Assembly (NCBI GenBank): GCA_964429355.1 | Contig: CAYSCH010000300.1 | Coordinates: 1 to 11,814 of the forward strand | Source of the DNA: JAAYAY01 sp964429355 | GTDB taxonomy: Bacteria > Planctomycetota > Planctomycetia > Pirellulales > Thermoguttaceae | DNA: 11,814 bases | Direction of reading: 5' to 3' | Part shown: piece by piece, positions 1 through 6,406 of the stretch | Numbering within the stretch: the stretch's first letter is position 1 | How the letters are laid out: every line of letters begins with the position of its first letter | Made by a program: the position numbers and the translations under genes | The notes under the pieces: generated by a model | Told to the model about the DNA's origin: nothing | The model's input: only the letters and a program-made list of their open reading frames with translations | The model's database searches: none

Positions 1-1284
1 GACCACCTGGGGAAGAAATTCGCAGAAATTGCGAGGCAGATCCTCGGAAAGGCGGTTGTAGATGTAACTGCCGGCGAAGACCGGAACGGCTTGATCGGTG
101 CGAGTACTGACCATAACGTAGAACCACCCCGGCCTGGACATCTTGTATCTGAAGTTCAGATAAGTATCGTCTTCGACGCAGAACAGGCCGTGCGACCACT
201 CCTTGCCCGTCATCACAAGACACGGCGCTTTCTGATTGCCCTGGTCTTCGGGGCGAACGACCGCACGCACGGCACCATTCGAATCAGCCAGCATATCACC
301 CCGAACCCAAACGCCGTGTCTCCAACGTTCAGGCAGTCCCGACTCGAAATCCACCTCCCAGACACTGGGGACCGATTGAATCAACTGAGCTACCAGGTCA
401 GAACCAGTCTCTGCCACGGCGTACTGACCTTCAGAAATGTCGATGGTCTGACCGTCATCGAGCCTGCGGAACAAGACCCGTCCCTCGTGCACAGCCAGTT
501 CGGTCATGGCAGCGTTGGTGTACATGGAAAGCCTGGTCCCAACAACCTCGGCTTGCGCATTCGGCGTGGTGATCAACATTGGGTTCGACTTGTCCTGCGG
601 GGAAACCTGAGCCATGATGTCGCCGGCGGAGACGTTGACGCGTTTTCGGCTGTCGTCAAGCGTGCACGCCAGTTGCGACTCTCCCGCGACCGCGAGGACC
701 GTGCCGTCGTGAAACTCGACAAGGGCGAAACTGTCGTCATCGACGGTCCGGAGAACGTCGCCCGACTGGAGCGTCGAACCAACTTCCACCGTTCGCCATT
801 GTGCAGGATCGGAGTTTCCAGACGCGACGACCCGGCCGATGACGTGTGCCGCGAGGGCGATTCCTGGCCGCTCTGCTGCGATGTCGGCAGCGGAAGGTTT
901 CTGCGTGTCGGCGGCGATCGGTTCGTGGAGCGGGCTGCCTGAGGACCGGCTCATATGGTCGGAGGGCCTGTGATCGAGGCGAAACAGGTTCCACGGCCCG
1001 GCAATGGCCAGCAATAGCATAGCGGCTACGGCGGCAATCGCGATGAAACGCCGGTACGGGCGATCAAGTGGTGGATGCGGTTCCATGAGGCTACCGTCGA
1101 ACACTCCTTGCCAGGCGTGAGAGTACAGGCAACCAAGATCGATCGATAACTCGGCGACCCGCTGGCGGAAAGACTCCTCACCAAGCAGAAGCCGGAACTG
1201 TCTCTCTTCCGTGGGCGTTGCCTGGTTCTCCAGGTAGTTCTGGATGAGTTCATCGTGAAACGATTTGCTTTCCCTCGAACTCAT
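1..1284 (-). CDS. FecR-like single-pass membrane protein, putative anti-sigma regulator (C-terminus cut by window edge)
   Basis: The frame is open for 428 codons from ATG at 1284 to base 1 with no stop, so the C-terminus lies outside the window. The start overlaps the stop of the upstream sigma gene as ATGA, which fixes the start and suggests translational coupling. The protein begins MSSRESKSFHDELIQNYLEN, a short helical cytoplasmic region. A hydrophobic segment follows at about residues 80-101 (RFIAIAAVAAMLLLAIAG). Next comes a FecR-type beta domain containing GDVLRTVDDDSFALVEF, ITTPNAQAEVVGTRLS and ELAVHEGRV. The C-terminal part begins VWEVDFESGLPERW and looks like a beta-sandwich, lectin-like domain. 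By analogy with FecR-type regulators, the N-terminus would bind the sigma factor inside the cell while the rest senses something outside the membrane. No HxxxCxxC zinc anti-sigma motif is visible. It is paralogous to the gene at 2241-3686. The ligand is unknown. Confidence 0.85.
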   Translation of the reverse strand, partial: MSSRESKSFHDELIQNYLENQATPTEERQFRLLLGEESFRQRVAELSIDLGCLYSHAWQGVFDGSLMEPHPPLDRPYRRFIAIAAVAAMLLLAIAGPWNLFRLDHRPSDHMSRSSGSPLHEPIAADTQKPSAADIAAERPGIALAAHVIGRVVASGNSDPAQWRTVEVGSTLQSGDVLRTVDDDSFALVEFHDGTVLAVAGESQLACTLDDSRKRVNVSAGDIMAQVSPQDKSNPMLITTPNAQAEVVGTRLSMYTNAAMTELAVHEGRVLFRRLDDGQTIDISEGQYAVAETGSDLVAQLIQSVPSVWEVDFESGLPERWRHGVWVRGDMLADSNGAVRAVVRPEDQGNQKAPCLVMTGKEWSHGLFCVEDDTYLNFRYKMSRPGWFYVMVSTRTDQAVPVFAGSYIYNRLSEDLPRNFCEFLPQVV

Positions 1285-1817
1285 AGGGTTTCATCCCCTC
1301 GGCGGAGGCGGCGCTCGATGCACTCTCGCAGGGTTTGGCGAGTGCGATAGAGGGCCTTGCGAACGCTTTCCGGTTGCCTGCCGACCTGGCGGCTGATCTC
1401 GCACAAACTGAACCGGGCGGCGTAACGCAACTGGAGGAGCCGTTTTGCGAAGGGCTTCAGCGATTCCAGGCACTTGGCCAGCGAGGCCATGCGGCGTTTC
1501 GCACTCACGTCGTCGACGGCATCAAAACCAGCCTGAAGGTTCCGCAATTCCTCATCGGACAAGGGATCAGGAAACCGCTTGGAATTCCGGTAGTAAGCGA
1601 GAATACGTCGGCGCGCGATTTCGCGAGCCCACGCTCCGAAATTCGTTCCCAGTTCGAAACTTTCGCTGTCCTGGCAGATCACGACCGAAACGTCCTGGAG
1701 GACCTCTTCAGCGATATCGTAATCGCGCACGCTCGCGTAGATGAATGCGAACAGGGTACCGCGGTGCTCCATGAGCAACCGCACGATCTCATTTCTCATT
1801 CGTCGTTCCGGGGGCAT
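1281..1817 (-). CDS. ECF-type RNA polymerase sigma factor, Rhodopirellula/Verrucomicrobium-like family
   Basis: This protein of about 178 residues has the two-domain ECF layout. Region sigma-2 includes IVRLLMEHRGTLFAFIYASV, then DIAEEVLQDVSVVI, then GTNFGAWAREIARRRILAYY. Region sigma-4 near the C-terminus carries a helix-turn-helix (RYAARFSLCEISRQVG, then QPESVRKALYRTRQTL). The LLMEHRGTLFAFI...GTNFGAWA pattern is typical of the planctomycete/verrucomicrobial ECF group. The start is uncertain. ATG at 1817 is given; ATG at 1799 has a GGA seven bases upstream and may be the true start; the frame also extends to a TTG at 1871, but those extra residues look non-coding. Its stop overlaps the start of the downstream FecR-like gene, so the two are probably a regulator pair. 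Target promoters cannot be read from the window. Confidence 0.88.
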   Translation of the reverse strand: MPPERRMRNEIVRLLMEHRGTLFAFIYASVRDYDIAEEVLQDVSVVICQDSESFELGTNFGAWAREIARRRILAYYRNSKRFPDPLSDEELRNLQAGFDAVDDVSAKRRMASLAKCLESLKPFAKRLLQLRYAARFSLCEISRQVGRQPESVRKALYRTRQTLRECIERRLRRGDETL

Positions 1818-2240
1818 CCGCCTGGCGGCCCACCTGGGCGGAATCGTCCACTGCAGAAACATGCCCATCAACCGAGGATAGCGAGCCCCTAGAACCCCAC
1901 TGCGTAAGGGGGGATTGTCGTTCTGAGGCCGCCCGTATTCCGATCTTGAACGATATGACCAGGCATGTCAATGAATCCCCCAGTATTACGGGTGACCAGC
2001 CGTCGGGCCACTCGACAGATTCAAGAGAATGCCGTTGAGGAAAGAGATTGAGAGCGGTTGTGGCACAGATGCTGGAGAGGAGAGAATTGGTGCCGCGGTG
2101 TTCTGCCCGCGACGGCAAGATGACGTTCGGAGAACATCAACTCGCACAGCAGATCCGCCTGTCCCAACACGGCGGCACCAATAGGAAAGGAGCATCGATC
2201 GGAAACCGGGACAATTCTCTCGGGGGGCGGCCTGGATGAT
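1818..2240. other. Non-coding gap between the FecR-like gene and the sigma gene
   Basis: This stretch of about 420 bases contains no reading frame with protein-like composition. It should hold the promoter of the sigma/FecR pair, transcribed leftward, but no clear -35/-10 pair is visible. Two inverted repeats are present: GGGGGATT at 1909-1916 with AATCCCCC at 1974-1981, and CCCGTA at 1932-1937 with TACGGG at 1987-1992. They interleave and so cannot both form a simple hairpin. One copy of a short dispersed repeat lies at its right-hand end. Confidence 0.5.
2181..2220 (+). repeat. Short degenerate intergenic repeat, copy A
   Basis: It shares the exact 13-mer GGAAACCGGGACA (2201-2213) with 3768-3780. 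Flanking blocks are shared in the same order: ATAG, AGGAGC and GAT before it, and ATTC then CT after it, separated by small indels. Both copies lie in non-coding DNA, on either side of the FecR-like gene. A 13-mer match alone could occur by chance in 12 kb; the ordered flanking blocks are what make homology plausible. The ACCGGGACA core recalls REP-like intergenic repeats, but no transposase is present here. Confidence 0.45.
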
Positions 2241-3686
2241 TCACGGTTGGGGTTCGACCGGAACTTCACACGAAGCGGGGGCCCCGTGAGTGACCCAAAT
2301 CCGATCGACAACGAGTCCCGGATCCCGGTTGGGGGCTCCAAGACCGACCATGACGGCCAGATGACCAGCCCTGGGCGGTTGGTCAGGCACACCCAGCCGG
2401 GAACTTCGCAGCCGACGGAAGTGCAACAGTGGCACGCTGACGGTCTGCCACTCGCCGCGGCGAACATCGCCTAGAACTGGGCTGCGGTACTCAAAAATGT
2501 CCATAATACTCGGGTCCGGCGGGTCGGTGCTGGTATTCAAGCGGACATGTAACCCGCCACGCAGAACGCGTTTGCAGGTGAAGTTCAGATGGGTGTCGGG
2601 CTGAATGCGGAAAAGCCCTCGCGTCCATTCTCGCACAGTGCACACGCGGAATGCTCCTTCCGGTCTGCCGTTCTTCCCCCGGGATTGCACCGCCCGTAGG
2701 GCGCCCCGCGAGCCGGGCGGCAAGGAATCGTGAACCAGTTCGCCTGCTCGCCAATCGCGTGGAACTCCGTTTTCGAAGTCCGCTTCCCAGAGGCTGGAGA
2801 CAGGGGAGAGCGGGTGTGAGACCAGATCGGAATGGGCCGAAGCGGTGACGCCTTGTCCGCTTTGCACGTTCACGGCCTGACCGTCGGCAGGACGATACAG
2901 ATGAACTTCGCCCTCGAGGACAGCCAATTCGGTCAGGTCGTCGCTAGCAGAGAGTGAGAGCTTTGTGCCCAGCACTTCGGCATTTGCGACGGGAGTCTCG
3001 ATAAGCAGCGGCTTTCCCACGGGTTGGGGACTCACCTGGGCCAAGAGGTCGCCCGTGGTGACGGTGACGCATTTCCGCTCGGAATCGACGGTGCACTTTA
3101 GTTCCGTTCCGCCGGTGACGGCGAGAATCGACGCGTCGGGGAATTCGAGAATGGCAAAACTATCCTCGCCCACAGTTCTGAGGGCATCACCGGAAAAGAG
3201 GTCGATTGCGGTAGCCACGTCGATCTCTTGGGCGGAGCTGAGCCGATCGGCCCGGACGACTTTGCCGGTGACGTGGACGACCCGAGCGATTGGATGCTGA
3301 GCCGGACGGACCGCGATCGTTGGCGTCGCGGTCGAAGGTATCTTCGGCGGCGACACCGAACCGGTCGTTCGATCACGCGTTGGAGCAAGCAGCCACACGG
3401 TACCCAGTGCAAACAAAACGGCGGCTGTCAAGGCAAATGCTGCGACAACTCGGCGGCGCGACCGCGCTGGACGTTCGACCGACATCCGGCTCAGCATTCC
3501 CTGTCGCGCAAGGTCATGAAGCTGGCCCAGATCGATAGCAAACTGAGCCAATCGCCGACAGAAAGACTCCTTCCGCAGCAGGAGACGGAGTTTCTTCTCC
3601 TCGTCTGGAACCAGCTCGTTTTCGAGGTAATCCTGGATCAGTCCGTCATGACTTGAGTCGACGTCCCGATCACGATCCTGCCACAT
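2241..3686 (-). CDS. FecR-like single-pass membrane protein, putative anti-sigma or surface-sensing regulator
   Basis: This is a complete protein of 481 residues. The ATG at 3686 is chosen because GAGAG ends eight bases upstream; an in-frame TTG two codons earlier is possible but less likely. The N-terminal cytoplasmic part (HDGLIQDYLENELVPDEE...) is the short helical region usual in planctomycete FecR-like proteins. A transmembrane helix lies at about residues 79-100 (VVAAFALTAAVLFALGTVWLL). The FecR-type beta domain spans roughly residues 165-280 (GDALRTVGEDSFAILEF, IETPVANAEVLGTKLS, ELAVLEGEVHLY). The C-terminal 180 residues start LWEADFENGVPRDW and look beta-rich, lectin- or carbohydrate-binding-like. 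It parallels the protein at 1-1284 throughout, so the two arose by duplication. No sigma gene lies immediately upstream; the nearest is 423 bases downstream. Partner and signal are unknown. Confidence 0.88.
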   Translation of the reverse strand: MWQDRDRDVDSSHDGLIQDYLENELVPDEEKKLRLLLRKESFCRRLAQFAIDLGQLHDLARQGMLSRMSVERPARSRRRVVAAFALTAAVLFALGTVWLLAPTRDRTTGSVSPPKIPSTATPTIAVRPAQHPIARVVHVTGKVVRADRLSSAQEIDVATAIDLFSGDALRTVGEDSFAILEFPDASILAVTGGTELKCTVDSERKCVTVTTGDLLAQVSPQPVGKPLLIETPVANAEVLGTKLSLSASDDLTELAVLEGEVHLYRPADGQAVNVQSGQGVTASAHSDLVSHPLSPVSSLWEADFENGVPRDWRAGELVHDSLPPGSRGALRAVQSRGKNGRPEGAFRVCTVREWTRGLFRIQPDTHLNFTCKRVLRGGLHVRLNTSTDPPDPSIMDIFEYRSPVLGDVRRGEWQTVSVPLLHFRRLRSSRLGVPDQPPRAGHLAVMVGLGAPNRDPGLVVDRIWVTHGAPASCEVPVEPQP

Positions 3687-3750
3687 TCGCAAGACTCTCT
3701 TCCGCGGCTAAGCCCGCTTAATTGGCGATTTCCGCCAGCAGTCACCACTG

Positions 3751-3792
3751 ATAGAGGAGCGATTCAGGGAAACCGGGACAGGGAATTCGCTG
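3751..3792 (+). repeat. Short degenerate intergenic repeat, copy B
   Basis: This is the second copy of the repeat at 2181-2220: ATAG, AGGAGC, GAT, the exact 13-mer GGAAACCGGGACA (3768-3780), then AATTCGCT. It differs from copy A by a few short insertions and deletions. It is followed by CGCTGAAAGCG (3788-3798), a 4-bp stem with a 3-base loop. It sits between hydC and the FecR-like gene. Confidence 0.45.
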
Positions 3793-3817
3793 AAAGCGGA
3801 GTACGGGAATGGTCTAT

Positions 3818-3854
3818 ACCGTAACGTTCCTGCTCGGAACGTAGGAAATACGGT
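3818..3854. other. Bulged 13-bp hairpin downstream of hydC
   Basis: ACCGTA (3818-3823) and ACGTTCC (3824-3830) are followed by the loop TGCTC. Then come GGAACGT (3836-3842), six unpaired bases (AGGAAA) and TACGGT (3849-3854). Both stem parts pair perfectly, giving 13 base pairs with a one-sided bulge. On the leftward transcript it lies about 80 bases past the hydC stop and about 130 bases before the next start. No T-run follows on either strand, so it is not a standard intrinsic terminator. It could be an mRNA 3' stabiliser or a protein-binding dyad; the role is unknown. Confidence 0.5.
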
Positions 3855-3935
3855 CGCGAATGGCCCCGTGGGGCGTGAGCAGTAGCCAGTCTGCGGGGCT
3901 GCGAGGCGGAGATCACTCCTCGGCGGGTGCCGGGG

Positions 3936-4478
3936 CTATTTTGGTGCGGTTTCCCGTCGCACCTTGTCGAGGTATCGATCGAGGATCACGGGCACCTGGT
4001 CGGGGGTGACCTCGGCGTGGACGTCGTTGTCGATCATCATTACGGGGGCCAAGCCGCAGGTGCCGATGCAGCGGGAGCTTTCAAGGGTAAAAATGCCATC
4101 GGTGCTGGTTTCGCCGAAGCGAATGCCGAGTTCATCCATCAGCTTCTGGGCGACCCGATCGGCGCCTTTTACGTAGCAGGCGGTGCCCATGCAGACGTTG
4201 ATCATGAACCGTCCGCGGGGTTCCAGGCGATAGTAGTGATAGAAACTGGCGACGCCGGCCACCTTGGCGGATGGGATCTGCATCAACTGGGCAACGGCAT
4301 CGAGATGCGCTTCGGCGAGATAGCCGTAGACGGACTGCACCTTGTGCAGGACGGCGATCAGTTGGCTTTCCGGGTTCGGTTCGGTCTGGCACAAGGCGAT
4401 GAACTTAACGATATCGTCACCGAGGACTTGCCTGGCGGTGGTTTGAACCTGTTCCCAATTGTCGGTGGAAGTGGTCAT
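3936..4478 (-). CDS. hydC: HydC, NuoE-like [2Fe-2S] subunit of NAD(P)-linked [FeFe] hydrogenase
   Basis: This 180-residue protein has the size and layout of NuoE/HydC/HndA. A helical N-terminal domain (about residues 1-85, with VLHKVQSVYGYL and VAGVASFYHYY) precedes a thioredoxin-like fold. The four ligands of one [2Fe-2S] cluster are present as C96-x4-C101 (NVCMGTACYVKG) and C137-x3-C141 (SSRCIGTCGLAP). In the complex it sits beside the NuoF-like subunit and supports electron flow between NADH/FMN and the rest of the iron-sulfur chain. Its ATG overlaps the hydA stop as ATGA, which fixes the start and implies coupled translation. It is the last gene of the locus; 249 non-coding bases follow. 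HndA is an equally good name. The family call is firm; the exact physiological electron partners are inferred. Confidence 0.95.
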   Translation of the reverse strand: MTTSTDNWEQVQTTARQVLGDDIVKFIALCQTEPNPESQLIAVLHKVQSVYGYLAEAHLDAVAQLMQIPSAKVAGVASFYHYYRLEPRGRFMINVCMGTACYVKGADRVAQKLMDELGIRFGETSTDGIFTLESSRCIGTCGLAPVMMIDNDVHAEVTPDQVPVILDRYLDKVRRETAPK

Positions 4479-6235
4479 CGAATACCTCGCGGCAAACGTG
4501 GCTCGTAGTGGGTGTGAAGCAGATGGTGGGCTTTCTCAGAACCCGGCGAACCGAGGAACACGTCGTAGAGTTCCTGGATGGAGGGATTCTCATAGGACTT
4601 GCGGAGTTCTTTCCCGCTGTCGATGGAGTAGAGGGCTTTGGCTCGTTTCTTGAGGAGCTTGGGATCGAGGACCTTGGATCCTTCAGGCGGATAGGGCTGA
4701 CCACCACCGCCGATGCAACCGCCGGGGCAGGCCATGACTTCGATGACCTGAAACTTCGCGCGATCTTCGAGCACCTTGTCGAGGAGGGTTTTGGCATTCT
4801 GCAACCCGTTAGCGACCGCGAGGTGGATGCTGCGGTCGCCGATGGCGACGTACGTTTCTCTCAAGCCCTCGACGGCCCGGACCTCGGTGAAGTCGAGCCG
4901 GTCGGCAGGCTTTCCGGTAATCAACTCACTGGCGGCCCGGAGGGTGGCCTCCATCACGCCGCCGGTGGTGCCGAAGATGTCGCCGGCCCCGCTGGCCAAC
5001 CCGAGAGGTGCGTCGAACTGGCCGTCGTCGAGATTGACGAAATGGATGCCGTAGCACTTGATCATCCAGATCAGTTCGCGAGTCGTGAGGACGGCATCCG
5101 TGTAGGGAGTGCCGTCGGGCATGGCATGTTCCTTGCGGCTGGCTTCGTACTTCTTGGCCACGCAGGGCATGATCGCGACGACGAAGATCTTGGAGGGATC
5201 GATGCCGGCTTTCTGGGCATAGTAGGTCTTGGCAAGCGTGGACAGCATGCTCATGGGCGACTTGCAGGTGGACGCATGGGAGATCAAAGCCGGGTAGAAC
5301 TTCTCCATGAAACTGACCCAACCGGGCGAGCAGGAGGTGATCATGGGGAGGGGGCCGCCGTCGTCGAGGCGGGTGAGGAATTCATGGGCCTCTTCAACGA
5401 TCGTCAGGTCGGCGCCGTAGTCTGTGTCGAAGACCGCATCGAAGCCGAGGAGCCGCAGCGCGGTGATCATCTTGCCGGTAGCCGGAGTACCCGGCTCCAT
5501 GCCGAAACCTTCGCCGATGGCCGCACGGATCGAAGGGGCCGTCTGCACGACGACGTGCATGGTGGGATCGGCGAGGGCTTTCCAGACGTCGTCGGTATTG
5601 TCTTTTTCGAGGAAGGCCGCCGTGGGGCAGACGTTGATGCACTGGCCGCACTGGATGCAGACAGAATCGTCCATGGCGGCCATGTGGGCCGGGCCGACGA
5701 TCGTGTTGAAGCCGCGCCGGTGCTGGCTGAGATTGTTGACGCCCTGGATCTCGGCGCAGACCCGGACACAGCGTCCGCAGAGGACGCACTTCTCGGGATT
5801 CCGCACGACCGAGTGGCTGGAATCATCGATGGGGAACTGTTTGCGTTTTCCCTCGAACAGGCGGCGGCGCACACCCATCGAGTAAGCGAGATTCTGAAGC
5901 TCGCAGTTTCCGTCGCGGTCGCAGGTCTGGCAATCCTTGGAGTGGTTGTCGAGCAGAAGCTCGACGATATCACGCCGGGCCTGGCGGATCTCCGGCGAAT
6001 TGGTCCGCACCACCATTCCTTCCCAGACGGCCACGCTGCAGGAGGCCATATAGAAGCCCATCCCCTCCACATCGACAATGCAGACGCGGCACGAGCCGGC
6101 CAGGCTCAGGTCGGGATGGTAGCAGAGCCGTGAGATCGTGATCCCCAACTGTTCGGCTGCCGCCATGATAGTCGTGCCTTCTTTGACGGAGATCTGTTTC
6201 TCGTCGATCGTGAGCGAAATGGTTTTCTTCGCCAT
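4475..6235 (-). CDS. hydA: HydA, catalytic subunit of multimeric [FeFe] hydrogenase
   Basis: This 586-residue protein makes or oxidises H2 at an H-cluster. Ligands appear in order: plant-type [2Fe-2S] (C38, C49, C52, C66); His-Cys [4Fe-4S] (H98, C102, C105, C111); two [4Fe-4S] clusters (C150/153/156/160 and C193/196/199/203); then the H-domain. Its motifs are TSCSPGW (300-306), MPCVAKKYE (356-364) and VMACPGGCIGGGGQP (500-514). The first motif normally reads TSCCPxW, so residue 303 is Ser instead of Cys. Length is close to HndD, and the extra C-terminal thioredoxin-like domain of Thermotoga HydA is absent. The start MAKKTISLTIDEKQISVKEG fits the family, though no clear Shine-Dalgarno is seen. 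It overlaps hydC and lies 171 bases after hydB. A small C-terminal domain (about 530-580) matches the hydrogenase small-subunit-like tail. No HydE, HydF or HydG is in the window. Confidence 0.96.
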   Translation of the reverse strand: MAKKTISLTIDEKQISVKEGTTIMAAAEQLGITISRLCYHPDLSLAGSCRVCIVDVEGMGFYMASCSVAVWEGMVVRTNSPEIRQARRDIVELLLDNHSKDCQTCDRDGNCELQNLAYSMGVRRRLFEGKRKQFPIDDSSHSVVRNPEKCVLCGRCVRVCAEIQGVNNLSQHRRGFNTIVGPAHMAAMDDSVCIQCGQCINVCPTAAFLEKDNTDDVWKALADPTMHVVVQTAPSIRAAIGEGFGMEPGTPATGKMITALRLLGFDAVFDTDYGADLTIVEEAHEFLTRLDDGGPLPMITSCSPGWVSFMEKFYPALISHASTCKSPMSMLSTLAKTYYAQKAGIDPSKIFVVAIMPCVAKKYEASRKEHAMPDGTPYTDAVLTTRELIWMIKCYGIHFVNLDDGQFDAPLGLASGAGDIFGTTGGVMEATLRAASELITGKPADRLDFTEVRAVEGLRETYVAIGDRSIHLAVANGLQNAKTLLDKVLEDRAKFQVIEVMACPGGCIGGGGQPYPPEGSKVLDPKLLKKRAKALYSIDSGKELRKSYENPSIQELYDVFLGSPGSEKAHHLLHTHYEPRLPRGIR

Positions 6236-6358
6236 GGTATGGAACCGTTCCGGTAAGGTTGAGCCTGCGGGTGAGGCAGAACCGATGTCAAACTGAACTC
6301 AAACGCGCCCGACGGCCTAACGTGATTCTGGGGAATTCAGTCACCACCTTGGATGCTG

Positions 6359-6376
6359 ATCACGGCGGAGCGTGAT
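6359..6376. other. Small hairpin in the hydB-hydA gap
   Basis: ATCACG (6359-6364), a six-base loop and CGTGAT (6371-6376) form a perfect 6-bp stem about 30 bases past the hydB stop. No T-run follows on the minus strand, so it is unlikely to end transcription fully. The rest of the 171-base gap (6236-6406) holds no gene. A gap this long is unusual inside an otherwise tightly packed hyd operon and could hold a processing site or an internal promoter. Confidence 0.3.
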
Positions 6377-6406
6377 GCCTACAACTTTGGAATTACGCAA
6401 GGGTAT

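Noticed and set aside
91..942. 283-codon plus-strand frame at the left edge
   Set aside because: It is antisense to the FecR-like gene running off the left edge, whose frame is open from 1284 to base 1 with clear FecR motifs.
1909..1992. Two inverted repeats ahead of the sigma gene, considered as an operator or pseudoknot
   Set aside because: The loops are long and the two pairs interleave; short G/C-rich matches like this are expected by chance.
3890..3935. Possible intrinsic terminator after hydC
   Set aside because: GC-rich inverted bits such as GGAG-ATCA-CTCC exist, but the stems are only about 4 bp and no T-run follows on the minus strand.
4508..6133. 541-codon open frame on the plus strand, antisense to hydA
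   Set aside because: It is a mirror of hydA codon bias; its sequence has no domain pattern, while the minus strand carries every hydrogenase motif.
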